Shown: positions 1 to 7,007 of the stretch, piece after piece | Position numbering within the stretch: the first letter of the stretch is position 1 | Layout: each line of letters begins with the position of its first letter | Origin: Sediminispirochaeta sp. | GTDB taxonomy: Bacteria; Spirochaetota; Spirochaetia; DSM-16054; Sediminispirochaetaceae | Assembly (NCBI GenBank): GCA_011046055.1 | Contig: DSBN01000277.1 | Location: forward strand, 1 to 11,212 | Length of the DNA stretch: 11,212 nt | Reading direction: 5' to 3' | Notes under the pieces: model-generated | The model's database searches: none | Told to the model about the DNA's origin: nothing | Seen by the model: only the letters and a program-made list of their open reading frames with translations | Made by a program: the position numbers and the translations under genes

Positions 1-1
1 C

Positions 2-1147
2 CTGAAAGCCAACTACCCAGCGGAGTTCATGGCCGCCAACTTGACCAACGAGATCAACGATTCGGACAAGCTGGCGATCTACATCGCCGAGACAAAATCC
101 ATGGGGCTGGAGATACTCCCCCCGGACGTCAACCTCTCCCAGGAGGCCTTTTCGGTCAGCGAAGGCAAGATCATCTACGGCCTGGTGGGCATCAAAAACG
201 TCGGTAAGGCCGCGGTGGAGGAGATACTGCGTGCCAGGGAGGAGGAGGGAGCCTACACTTCGCTGGAGGACTTTCTGTACAAAGTCGATCTGCGGGCGGT
301 GAACCGCAAGGTGGTGGAGACCCTCATCCAGAGCGGTGCCTTCGACCGCTTCGGCCATTCACGGGCCGAGCTGATGCACAATTTGGACCGCCTGCTCGCC
401 TACGTGCAGAAGAGAAAAGAGCAGGAGAAGTACGGTCAGACCTCCCTGTTCGACGCCGGCTCCGAAGAGGAGCTGCAGGGCTTCGAGTATGAGGAGCAGG
501 AGGAGTGGACCGCCGCCGAAAGGCTCATGTACGAGAAGACGCTGCTCGGCTTTTACGTCTCCGGGCACCCACTGGACAAGTACCGTCAGGTCTGGGAACG
601 GGCGGTCCGGCTGGACCTGTCCAAACCGGAGAGGTTCACCGCGAAGAGCAATCAGTCCCTGCTGGGAGTGGTCAACACGGTGCGTACCATTTATACCAAA
701 AAGGGACAGTCCATGGCCTTCCTCCAGCTGGAGGACTTCAACGGAAGTATCGAACTGGTGGTATTTCCCAAACTCTGGGAGCCCATGAGTGATCGGATAG
801 AGGTGGATTCGATCATCGCCTGTTACGGCAAGCTCGACACCAGCCGAGGGGACCCCAAGTTTCTGGTCGACTCCTTCGTCACCCCCGAAGAGTTGCAGGA
901 GGTCGAAGCCCGAGAGGTGCACATCAGGCTGGAACGCAACACGGTCACCGAAGAGGAGCTGTACAACCTCCGCTCCTTTCTTTTCGATCACAAGGGAACC
1001 TGCCCCCTGTATCTGCACCTGAACGCCCGGAACGGGCACCGAGAGACGATCATCCGCGCTTCCAGCCAAATCACCCTCAGCTCTTCCAGGGAGGTCTTGG
1101 ATGAGCTCAAAGCATATCCTACAATAGAGGACGTCTGGACAGCTTGA
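2..1147 (+). CDS. dnaE: DNA polymerase III alpha subunit, C-terminal part (5' end outside the window)
   Basis: This is the replicative DNA polymerase catalytic subunit, which extends DNA at the replication fork in the cytoplasm. The open frame runs in from the left edge, and 381 residues are visible of a protein usually about 1,100-1,200 long. The first visible residues, LKANYPAEFMAANLT, are a hallmark of the DnaE polymerase/fingers region. Next come ETKSMGLEILPPDVN and a helix-hairpin-helix region (IIYGLVGIKNVGKAAVEEI, about 175-235). An OB-fold follows (LLGVVNTVRTIYTKKGQ, then FLQLEDFNGSIELVVFP, about 655-770), and then a C-terminal domain. The order matches DnaE, not PolC. The PHP and catalytic palm domains are upstream and cannot be judged. 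The methionine at 29 is internal, not a start. The TGA stop lies 19 bases before yggT, so the two could be co-transcribed. Confidence 0.97.
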   Translation: MKANYPAEFMAANLTNEINDSDKLAIYIAETKSMGLEILPPDVNLSQEAFSVSEGKIIYGLVGIKNVGKAAVEEILRAREEEGAYTSLEDFLYKVDLRAVNRKVVETLIQSGAFDRFGHSRAELMHNLDRLLAYVQKRKEQEKYGQTSLFDAGSEEELQGFEYEEQEEWTAAERLMYEKTLLGFYVSGHPLDKYRQVWERAVRLDLSKPERFTAKSNQSLLGVVNTVRTIYTKKGQSMAFLQLEDFNGSIELVVFPKLWEPMSDRIEVDSIIACYGKLDTSRGDPKFLVDSFVTPEELQEVEAREVHIRLERNTVTEEELYNLRSFLFDHKGTCPLYLHLNARNGHRETIIRASSQITLSSSREVLDELKAYPTIEDVWTA

Positions 1148-1166
1148 TAAGAAAGGAGAAAAAACC

Positions 1167-1754
1167 ATGGAAGCACTAGCCCGCTTGATAGCTTCGCTTA
1201 TTTCGGTATATATGATCTTGATCTTCGTCCGGGTCCTGCTCACCTGGTTCAGCGGGGTCAATTTTGGCCGCCCCTACCAGATGATCTCCGCGGTGACCGA
1301 CCCGTATTTGAACTACTTTCGACGCTTCGGTTTCTTGCGCTTGGGTGGAATGGACTTTTCCCCCCTGGCGGGGATACTGGTACTGGTGGTAACAGCCAAC
1401 ATTTTTCAAACCCTGGCGGTCTACGGCGAGATAAGCTTGGGCATAATTTTGGCCATCAGCGTCCGCGCTCTCTGGTCGGCCGTCTCCTTTCTATTGACCC
1501 TACTTATCGTCCTGATTGTCATCCGCTTCGTCGCCTCCCTGATCCGAGCCAACACGGTACACCCCTTTATTCGTACCCTCGATTACATCCTCACCCCCTT
1601 TCTCTCCTGGATTCACCGGCGTTTTTTTCCCAAGCGGTTTCTGACCCTGCCCATGGGCTTGGCAATCGCCGGGGCCAGTCTCATCCTGCTGTCGCTTATT
1701 GGCAACTTTCTGATACTGCAGCTGGTCCTCCTGCTGCGTTCGATCCCCTTCTGA
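1167..1754 (+). CDS. YggT-family integral membrane protein with two YggT domains
   Basis: A 195-residue, strongly hydrophobic protein of the YggT family. Predicted membrane helices lie at about residues 5-28, 65-88, 90-125 and 165-192. Two YggT units are visible. The first has RVLLTWFSG and then DPYLNYFRRFG (residues 22-55). The second has FVASLIRAN and then LDYILTPFLSWIHRRF (residues 121-153). Family members sit in the inner membrane. Proposed roles (osmotic stress, membrane-protein or division-related functions) are poorly defined, so no function is assigned. The ATG start is supported by AAGGAG at 1153-1158. Its stop overlaps the recG start in a TGATG (1752-1756), which suggests translational coupling with recG. 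Confidence 0.88.
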   Translation: MEALARLIASLISVYMILIFVRVLLTWFSGVNFGRPYQMISAVTDPYLNYFRRFGFLRLGGMDFSPLAGILVLVVTANIFQTLAVYGEISLGIILAISVRALWSAVSFLLTLLIVLIVIRFVASLIRANTVHPFIRTLDYILTPFLSWIHRRFFPKRFLTLPMGLAIAGASLILLSLIGNFLILQLVLLLRSIPF

Positions 1755-3817
1755 TGCTGCTAGGCGAACTGGACCACTCGGTATCACAACTCAAGGGTAT
1801 CGGCCCCCAATCGGCCTCGCAGCTAGCCGGTCTGGGAATTATCTCCGTAGCAGACCTCCTCCTGCACCGTCCCCGGGACTACGAGGACCGCAGCACCACC
1901 GTCCCCTTGCGAGATTGGACCAAAGCTCCGGTGAACACGGTGGTCGAGGTGGTGGCTCACGATTTTTTCGGTCATCGACGGGGACGGACGCTCAAAGTCT
2001 ACGTCCAGGACGAGACCGGTACGGCCACCCTTCTCTGCTTCAACCGCAATTTTCTCCAGAACGTTTTAAAGGTGGGAGAAAAGTTCCGCCTCTACGGCAA
2101 CTTCACCTACCGTTACGGGGAGCTGCAGTCGAGCAGTTTCGAAACCGAAAAGCTATTCGAGCAGAGCTCCAGCTTCGGACGGATTCTCCCGATTTACCCC
2201 CTGACGGGGAAGCTCAACCAAGGGCTCATGCGCAGGGCGGTACGGGACGCACTGCGCCGCTACGGTCGCTACGTCGATTCGGAGCTGCCCGAGTCCTTGC
2301 GGCGGCACTTCGGCTATCTGCCGAAGTCAGAGGCGATCCGCCAGGTTCACTTCCCCGACAGCTTCGAACAGCTCGACCTGGCCCTTCAGGGGCTCTCCTT
2401 CGAGGAGCTGCTCTACTTCCAGATCGTCGTTGCCCGCCGCGCCTACCGTCGAGATGAGAGCCGACGAGCTCCGCAGCTGCTCCCCTACCGCCTGCAGCGG
2501 CGCTGCATCGAAGCTCTCCCCTTCAAACTCACGGCGGACCAAAAACAGGTCATAGAAGAGATCAAAAAGGACCTGGACGGCCCCCACCCCATGGGTAGAC
2601 TGCTGCAGGGTGATGTGGGCAGCGGAAAAACCCTCACCGCCCTGCTCTCGGCCCTGCCGGTCATCGAGGCGGGGTACCAGGTCGCCTTCCTGGCCCCCAC
2701 CGAGCTTCTGGCCAAGCAGCACGCCGAACGGGCGGCCGGTTTTCTGGAACAGCTGGGGGTGAGACTGGCCTTTCTCAGCGGTCACGTCAAAAACGCGGTC
2801 CGCGCCCCTCTGCTGACCGCCCTCGCCGAGGGGCGGGTCGATCTGATCATTGGAACCCACGCTCTGTTCACCGAGGATGTCCGTTTTCAAAATCTGCGCT
2901 ACGTCATCATCGATGAGCAGCACAAGTTCGGCGTCGAACAGCGAGGACGATTGATCGAAAAGGGGCGAAACCCGGACCTGCTGCTGATGACCGCCACACC
3001 GATCCCCCGGACTCTTACCTTGACCTTTTTTGGCGACCTGCAGGTCTCCTCGATCCGCAGTATGCCGCCGGGGCGAAAGCCGGTGGTCACCCACCTAGCC
3101 CGCCAGGACAACGAGGAGAAGGTCTACCGAGCGGTACGGAAGGAGCTGGAACGGGGACACCAGGCCTACTTCGTCTACCCCCGGATCAGCGGTGACGGTG
3201 AGAGCGATCTGAAAGACGCTGAGACCATGGCCCTTCGTCTCAGAGAGACGATTTTCTCCGACTTCTCGTTGGCCTTGATTCACTCCAAACGACCGGAGGA
3301 GGAGAAGGAGAGGATCATGCACGACTTCGCCCAGGGGAAAATACAGGTCCTGGTCTCCACCAGCGTGGTCGAAGTGGGGGTGGACGTGGCCAACGCCACC
3401 TGTATGGTGGTGGAGCAGGCCGAACGCTTTGGATTGGCGGCGCTGCACCAGCTGCGCGGGAGGGTCGGTCGAAGCTCTCTACAATCCTACGTTTTTTTAG
3501 TATACTCTCGGGAGCTCAGCGAGGAGGGAAAGAGGCGGCTGATGGTGATGAAACGCAGCAGCGATGGTTTTGAGATATCCGAAGAGGACCTGAAGTTGAG
3601 GGGGCCGGGAGAGCTCGGCGGGACCAGGCAGTCCGGCTCTCTGGGACTGAGATTTACTGACCTCAACGACGATCTGGAGCTCCTGCAACGGGCTCGCAAA
3701 GAGGCCTTCCGCATCGTCAAAGCCGACCCCGCTCTGGCCCTGAGCCAGCACCAGAATCTGAGCCGGGTCTTGGAGTGCTGCGCCCCCTTCCCGGAAGAGC
3801 TCTTCGCCGGAGGCTAG
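1754..3817 (+). CDS. recG: ATP-dependent DNA helicase RecG
   Basis: RecG is a double-stranded DNA translocase that reverses stalled replication forks and remodels Holliday junctions and R-loops. At 687 residues it is full length. The N-terminal wedge/OB region includes LKGIGPQSASQLAGLGI and HRPRDYEDR (about residues 14-47), followed by the OB strands VNTVVEVVAHDFFGHRRGR and LYGNFTYRYGELQ. The SF2 helicase core is complete: Walker A GDVGSGKT (286-293), motif II DEQH (387-390), motif III TATPIPRT (413-420) and motif VI QLRGRVGR (566-573). The C-terminus carries the RecG-type DGFEISEEDLKLRGPGELGGTRQSG stretch (given here as family signature, about residues 599-623). The ATG start overlaps the yggT stop. 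No key residue is missing. Confidence 0.97.
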   Translation: MLLGELDHSVSQLKGIGPQSASQLAGLGIISVADLLLHRPRDYEDRSTTVPLRDWTKAPVNTVVEVVAHDFFGHRRGRTLKVYVQDETGTATLLCFNRNFLQNVLKVGEKFRLYGNFTYRYGELQSSSFETEKLFEQSSSFGRILPIYPLTGKLNQGLMRRAVRDALRRYGRYVDSELPESLRRHFGYLPKSEAIRQVHFPDSFEQLDLALQGLSFEELLYFQIVVARRAYRRDESRRAPQLLPYRLQRRCIEALPFKLTADQKQVIEEIKKDLDGPHPMGRLLQGDVGSGKTLTALLSALPVIEAGYQVAFLAPTELLAKQHAERAAGFLEQLGVRLAFLSGHVKNAVRAPLLTALAEGRVDLIIGTHALFTEDVRFQNLRYVIIDEQHKFGVEQRGRLIEKGRNPDLLLMTATPIPRTLTLTFFGDLQVSSIRSMPPGRKPVVTHLARQDNEEKVYRAVRKELERGHQAYFVYPRISGDGESDLKDAETMALRLRETIFSDFSLALIHSKRPEEEKERIMHDFAQGKIQVLVSTSVVEVGVDVANATCMVVEQAERFGLAALHQLRGRVGRSSLQSYVFLVYSRELSEEGKRRLMVMKRSSDGFEISEEDLKLRGPGELGGTRQSGSLGLRFTDLNDDLELLQRARKEAFRIVKADPALALSQHQNLSRVLECCAPFPEELFAGG

Positions 3818-3875
3818 GTCTCCCCCTGGGACGGATGCTTTTTTATGCAATTTTTTACAAAGAGGAGAGTAGACA

Positions 3876-4406
3876 GTGCGCGTGACCGGAGGAAAGTACC
3901 GTAGCCGCAAGGTGGCCTGCCCGCCGGGCGTCATTAGACCGGCGATGGACCGTATGCGGGAGTCGATGTTCTCGATACTCGGGAATATTTCCGGCCTCGC
4001 CTTCCTCGATCTATTCACCGGATCCGGGGTAGTGGGCATCGAAGCGGCCTCCCGTGGGGCCGAGCCGGTGGTTCTGGTGGAAAAGGACCGGCGGAAGGCC
4101 GAGGTGATCAGAAAAAACATCTCCATGGTCGAGACAAAAATCGACCTCCGCCTGACCAGCGCCGAAGGCTACCTCAAACGCCCCCCCAGGAGTTTCGACC
4201 TGGTCTACCTGGACCCGCCCTTCGCCTACCAGCCGAAGACGAAGCTGCTCAAACTGACCGTCGCCGGCGCGATCCTGTCACCTGGGGGGCTTCTGTTGAT
4301 TCACTACCCCAGCCCTGAAGAGCTGCCGGAGCAGATAGACGACCTGGTTCTTGTCGACCACCGCCGCTACGGCGGCTCCAGCCTCGCCTTTTACCGCCTC
4401 CAGTAA
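3876..4406 (+). CDS. rsmD: 16S rRNA (guanine966-N2)-methyltransferase RsmD
   Basis: This enzyme transfers a methyl group from S-adenosylmethionine to N2 of G966 in 16S rRNA during 30S assembly. The protein has 176 residues, normal for the family. Visible features are the N-terminal MRVTGGKYRSRKV and RPAMDRMRESMFSIL (RsmD signature), SAM-binding motif I DLFTGSGVVG (residues 45-54), the acidic ribose contact E69 in LVEKD, and the catalytic DPPF motif (113-116). The start is GTG at 3876, because AGAGGAGA (3861-3868) sits at a suitable distance and the frame begins directly with the family's usual first residues. A second in-frame GTG at 3882 is less well spaced. The 58-base gap after recG holds T-rich runs but no clear terminator or promoter. 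RsmD is often followed by coaD; here hisZ follows instead. Confidence 0.95.
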   Translation: MRVTGGKYRSRKVACPPGVIRPAMDRMRESMFSILGNISGLAFLDLFTGSGVVGIEAASRGAEPVVLVEKDRRKAEVIRKNISMVETKIDLRLTSAEGYLKRPPRSFDLVYLDPPFAYQPKTKLLKLTVAGAILSPGGLLLIHYPSPEELPEQIDDLVLVDHRRYGGSSLAFYRLQ

Positions 4407-4463
4407 GGGTCCGGCAGGACGGGTAAACCTCCTATTCGGACTCTTCCCGTGGGGGAGCGCATT

Positions 4464-4485
4464 TGCTATAGTAGAGCTCTATACT
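4464..4485 (+). promoter_or_regulatory. Candidate extended -10 promoter with overlapping palindrome, upstream of hisZ
   Basis: TGCTATAGT (4464-4472) matches an extended -10 element (TGn plus a TATAAT-like hexamer with five of six bases). No good -35 hexamer is present 16-18 bases upstream, as is common for extended -10 promoters. A perfect 10-bp palindrome, TAGAGCTCTA (4472-4481), starts at the last base of the -10 and covers the expected transcription start. A regulator could bind there, or the palindrome may be coincidental. A second -10-like hexamer, TATACT (4480-4485), overlaps it. The call rests on sequence pattern only. Confidence 0.35.
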
Positions 4486-4488
4486 TTT

Positions 4489-4517
4489 TCTCTCTCCAAG
4501 GAGAGAGACGGGAGGAG
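4489..4517 (+). promoter_or_regulatory. hisZ leader hairpin abutting the ribosome-binding site
   Basis: TCTCTCTCCAAGGAGAGAGA (4489-4508) is a near-perfect inverted repeat. As RNA it can form eight base pairs closed by a CAAG tetraloop, with a ninth outer pair possible. It is followed at 4510 by the purine-rich GGGAGGAG, which serves as the ribosome-binding site for the TTG start at 4520. The 5' arm (CTCTCTCC) is also partly complementary to that site, so alternative pairing is conceivable. There is no T-tract, so it is not an intrinsic terminator. A regulatory role is inference. Confidence 0.4.
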
Positions 4518-4519
4518 TT

Positions 4520-5608
4520 TTGACCGACTCGAAAAAGCGATATCTTCAAGTACCCCAGGGCACCGAGGGGGTTCACGTGGAGGAGGCCTACCGCCACCGC
4601 CGGATCACCCAGGAGCTGCTGGATCAGTTCGTCCTGTGGGGCTACCTGCCGGTGGAGACCCCGGTCTTCGACTTTTACGACATCTACGAGCCCCTACTCC
4701 ACTCCACCTCGCGCGACGTCTACCGCCTGATCGACCGAGAGGGGGACCTGCTGATGCTTCGTTCCGATATCACCCTCTTTTTGGCCAAACAGATGGGGCT
4801 CTGGCTGCGGGAGGAGGAGCTGCCCGCCCGGGTCTGCTACGGGGACACCATTTTGAGGCATCAGAACGTGGAAGACATTTCGAAAAACGAGTTTTTCCAG
4901 ATCGGTGCCGAACTCATAGGAAAAGCCGGCGAACCGGCGGACCTGGAGCTCCTCATGCTCCTGTCGGAGATCTTCTCCAAACTGGGTCTTCACCCGGCGG
5001 TCCACCTCGGCTCGCACCAGTTTCTCACCACCTGTCTGACTGAGTTGAGCGATACGGAGCTGAATAGGGCGGTGACCTTCATCCGCGACCGACGGGACGA
5101 CTCGCTCCGCGAGCTGTTGGAGTCAAAGCTCTCCTCACGTAAAACCGAAGTGCTGACCACATTGTTCAGCTTTATAGGTACGCCGCGGGAGTTCGAACGG
5201 ACAGTCTACAGCCTGGGCGGAGAACTGAGCCAGCTGGAGCTGGAGGAGTTGGAGTACCTGTCCAGCTTGGCCGAACAGCTGGTGGAACTCGGTTTTTCAC
5301 CGGATCTGAGGATCGATCTTTCGGAAATAGGCGCCCAGCCCTACTACACCGGTATTGTTTTTCAAGCCTATCTCCCCGGCCTCGACGACGCCATCGCCTC
5401 GGGGGGGCGTTACGATAAGCTGCTCGAGCGCTTCGGCTTCGAATGCCCCTCGGTGGGCTTCTCCATGCTGCTTCGAAAAATCGAAGACCTGGTAGACTCT
5501 TCCATCGGCCGACTGCCCAAGATCACAAAAGTGGAGGGCGCTGCTTTCAAAGAGGCCTTTCACCGGGCTCAAGAACTACGGAAAAAAGGCGAGGTGGCTA
5601 TACTATGA
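4520..5608 (+). CDS. hisZ: ATP phosphoribosyltransferase regulatory subunit HisZ
   Basis: HisZ is a catalytically inactive paralogue of histidyl-tRNA synthetase. It assembles with short-form HisG to give active, histidine-sensitive ATP phosphoribosyltransferase. The 362-residue protein keeps the class II core: LWGYLPVETPVFDF (motif 1 region, residues 39-52), RSDIT (81-85), GDTILRHQNVEDISKNEFFQ (motif 2 region, 108-127), and YYTGIVFQAYLPG (275-287) followed by GGRYDKLLERFG (motif 3 region, 295-306). It ends soon afterwards without the anticodon-binding domain of true HisRS. That length and the adjacent short hisG point to HisZ rather than HisRS. The TTG start is chosen because an in-frame stop lies at 4472, no ATG or GTG occurs between that stop and the conserved region, and GGGAGGAG precedes it closely. 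The stop overlaps the hisG start by 4 bp (ATGA). Confidence 0.92.
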   Translation: MTDSKKRYLQVPQGTEGVHVEEAYRHRRITQELLDQFVLWGYLPVETPVFDFYDIYEPLLHSTSRDVYRLIDREGDLLMLRSDITLFLAKQMGLWLREEELPARVCYGDTILRHQNVEDISKNEFFQIGAELIGKAGEPADLELLMLLSEIFSKLGLHPAVHLGSHQFLTTCLTELSDTELNRAVTFIRDRRDDSLRELLESKLSSRKTEVLTTLFSFIGTPREFERTVYSLGGELSQLELEELEYLSSLAEQLVELGFSPDLRIDLSEIGAQPYYTGIVFQAYLPGLDDAIASGGRYDKLLERFGFECPSVGFSMLLRKIEDLVDSSIGRLPKITKVEGAAFKEAFHRAQELRKKGEVAIL

Positions 5609-6291
5609 GCAGCCGGAATGCCACAACGGCACATAACACAGACACCGCAGCGGTACAAGAGGGGCCTCTGACCCTGGCCCTGCCGAAGGGACGGCTTTTC
5701 GATCAGGTCCAAGATTTTTTTCTAAAAAAAGGCTTGCACTTCAAATTCGAGAGTCGAAAACTCGTGGCCCACGACGAGTCGGGTCTCTTGAAGATTTTTC
5801 TGGTGAAGAACGCCGATCTGCCCACCTACGTACACCACGGCATCGCCGGACTGGGAATCTGCGGGGAGGACGTCCTCTTTGAGGAGGGCAAGAGGTTCTT
5901 CCGTCTGAGAAAATTCGACTTTGGCAGCACCAGCATGTGCCTGGCCGCAAAAAAGGGCTATACCGCCCCGAAAAAGAGCCGTTCTTTGACGGTGGCCACC
6001 AAATTTCCCAAGTTCACCCTCGACTACTTCCACCGCCGCGGCCACCCCATCGAACTGATCAAGCTCAACGGCTCGGTGGAGCTGGCGCCTATCCTCGGGC
6101 TCGCGCCCTACATCGTCGACCTGGTGGAGACCGGCTCGACTCTGAAGGCCAATAACCTGGAGGTGGTTGAGGTGCTGCAGACCATAGTGGTACAGCTCAT
6201 CGCCAACCCCTCCTACTACAAACTGAACTACCGCCGTATCAACCAACTTTTGGATATGCTAAACTCCCACAGCAAGGAGGAGAGAGAGTGA
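5605..6291 (+). CDS. hisG: ATP phosphoribosyltransferase, short-form catalytic subunit HisG
   Basis: HisG condenses ATP with PRPP to phosphoribosyl-ATP, the first committed step of histidine biosynthesis. At 228 residues it is the short form, which lacks the C-terminal regulatory domain and depends on HisZ, encoded directly upstream. Visible motifs are LTLALPKGRLFDQ (residues 22-34), GIAGLGICGEDVLFE (79-93), NGSVELAPILGLAPYIVDLV (155-174) and the PRPP-binding loop ETGSTL (175-180). The ATG at 5605 is preferred: it overlaps the hisZ stop as ATGA and follows GAGG at 5591-5594. The frame stays open upstream to 5443, but that extension is shadow sequence within hisZ. About 20 polar residues precede the conserved domain, a modest N-terminal extension. 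A T7-CT-A7 run lies at 5715-5730. Confidence 0.95.
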   Translation: MSSRNATTAHNTDTAAVQEGPLTLALPKGRLFDQVQDFFLKKGLHFKFESRKLVAHDESGLLKIFLVKNADLPTYVHHGIAGLGICGEDVLFEEGKRFFRLRKFDFGSTSMCLAAKKGYTAPKKSRSLTVATKFPKFTLDYFHRRGHPIELIKLNGSVELAPILGLAPYIVDLVETGSTLKANNLEVVEVLQTIVVQLIANPSYYKLNYRRINQLLDMLNSHSKEERE

Positions 6292-6875
6292 AATCGAGAG
6301 CCTTGGAGATGAAACGAGAGACCAAAGAGACCTCCATCAACCTCAGATTCGACCCGGATGTTCCGGCCCAGGAGATCAGTACGGGCTTGCCCTTTTTTGA
6401 CCACCTGCTCAGCTCAATGGCCTTTCACGGACGGATGGGGCTGCGGCTCAGCGCCGTGGGCGACCTGGAGGTGGACCCCCACCACTTGGTAGAGGATACC
6501 GGTCTGGTGTTGGGCGCCGCCCTGCGGCAGTGTGCCCAAGAACACGGCCCAATCGCCAGATTCGGACACGCCGTCGTCCCCATGGACGAGGCGCTGGGTG
6601 AGGCGGTGGTCGACGCCGGCGGACGCTCCTACCTGGTACACCGGGCGGACTACCCTCAGGAGTACTGCGGCCGCTTCCCGGTGGCCCTGTTACAGGAGTT
6701 TTTCTACGCCCTGGCTCAGAAAGGAGGCATCACCCTTCATCTCTGGGCGCGTTACGGGTCCAACAGCCACCACATGGCCGAGGCGCTCTTCAAGTCCCTG
6801 GGACGAGCCCTCCGACAGGCCTACCGCCCGTCTGGCTCGACGGAACCGATTAGTACCAAGGGGTTTTTGGACTAG
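6288..6875 (+). CDS. hisB: Imidazoleglycerol-phosphate dehydratase HisB
   Basis: HisB dehydrates imidazole-glycerol phosphate to imidazole-acetol phosphate in histidine synthesis, using a di-manganese site. The 195-residue protein is the monofunctional form; no phosphatase domain is fused. Metal-ligand motifs are intact: PFFDHLL (35-41), DPHHLVEDTG (63-72), MDEAL (99-103) and GSNSHHMAEALFK (157-169), with the C-terminal STKGFLD. The start is GTG at 6288, overlapping the hisG stop (GTGA) and preceded by AAGGAGG at 6274-6280. An in-frame ATG at 6309 would also give a plausible N-terminus, but it has no well-placed ribosome-binding site. It is the last gene of the visible his cluster; the palindrome at 6890-6943 follows. 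Confidence 0.96.
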   Translation: MKSRALEMKRETKETSINLRFDPDVPAQEISTGLPFFDHLLSSMAFHGRMGLRLSAVGDLEVDPHHLVEDTGLVLGAALRQCAQEHGPIARFGHAVVPMDEALGEAVVDAGGRSYLVHRADYPQEYCGRFPVALLQEFFYALAQKGGITLHLWARYGSNSHHMAEALFKSLGRALRQAYRPSGSTEPISTKGFLD

Positions 6876-6883
6876 ACACGTGC

Positions 6884-6950
6884 TATCAGACGAGCAATTC
6901 TCAATTTGGAAGTCTAATGACTTCCAAATTGAGAATTGCTCGTATCAGAC
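6884..6950. mobile_element. Possible palindromic mini-insertion with 7-8 bp target-site duplication
   Basis: TATCAGAC occurs at 6884-6891 and again at 6943-6950, exactly at the two edges of the palindrome. If the element is taken as 6891-6942 (symmetrical ends CGAGCAATTC…GAATTGCTCG, 52 bp), the duplication is the 7-bp TATCAGA; the eighth base also matches. Exact direct repeats at the borders of an inverted repeat are the pattern left by DDE-type transposition. No transposase is in the window, so any mobilisation would be in trans. Other copies in the genome were not checked, and a chance origin remains possible. Confidence 0.5.
6890..6943. repeat. Perfect 25-bp inverted repeat with a 4-bp loop (palindromic element)
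   Basis: The left arm 6890-6914 (begins ACGAGCAATTC, ends GGAAGTC) is the exact reverse complement of the right arm 6919-6943 (begins GACTTCC, ends GCTCGT), with TAAT between. All 25 pairs match. The sequence is AT-richer than the genes around it. No T-tract follows directly, so it is not a textbook intrinsic terminator, although an RNA hairpin this stable after hisB could still stop or protect transcripts. It codes for nothing recognisable. Together with the flanking direct repeats it resembles a miniature palindromic insertion. Confidence 0.93.
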
Positions 6951-6952
6951 TA

Positions 6953-6981
6953 TTGCGTTTCACTATTTTTTACAGTATATT
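6953..6981 (+). promoter_or_regulatory. Candidate sigma-70-type promoter for the TPR gene pair
   Basis: TTGCGT (6953-6958) and TATATT (6976-6981) are separated by 17 bases, the optimal spacing. The -10 matches five of six consensus positions and the -35 matches its first three. Transcription would begin near 6988, leaving a leader of about 20 bases before the ATG at 7008. The location, just after the palindrome and in the only AT-rich spacer of the window, supports the TPR pair being transcribed separately from the his genes. Confidence 0.4.
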
Positions 6982-7007
6982 TGAACTGCAGCAATTACAC
7001 CGAAAAT

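Noticed and set aside
359..1261. 300-codon open frame on the - strand opposite dnaE and the start of yggT
   Set aside because: It crosses two well-supported + strand genes, has low-complexity Leu/Gln/Gly composition and shows no family motif.
2327..3094. 255-codon open frame on the - strand within recG
   Set aside because: Antisense shadow of the helicase core, whose motifs are complete on the + strand.
3818..3875. Terminator or promoter between recG and rsmD
   Set aside because: T-runs are present (3840-3845 and 3851-3856), but no stable GC-rich stem precedes them and no paired -35/-10 boxes were found.
4351..5043. 230-codon + strand frame spanning the rsmD end and hisZ
   Set aside because: Its Gly/Pro/Arg-rich translation is an out-of-frame reading of hisZ, and hisZ motifs fix the true frame.
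5443..5604. Longer hisG starting at 5443
   Set aside because: The extra 54 residues are Arg/Gly-rich out-of-frame hisZ sequence; the ATGA overlap at 5605 gives a start close to where the family begins.
6890..6960. Palindrome as a conventional intrinsic terminator of the his genes
   Set aside because: The stem is AT-rich, far longer than usual, and no T-run follows directly (the nearest, at 6966-6971, is more than 20 bases away). Flanking direct repeats point to a different origin, although it may still affect transcript ends.
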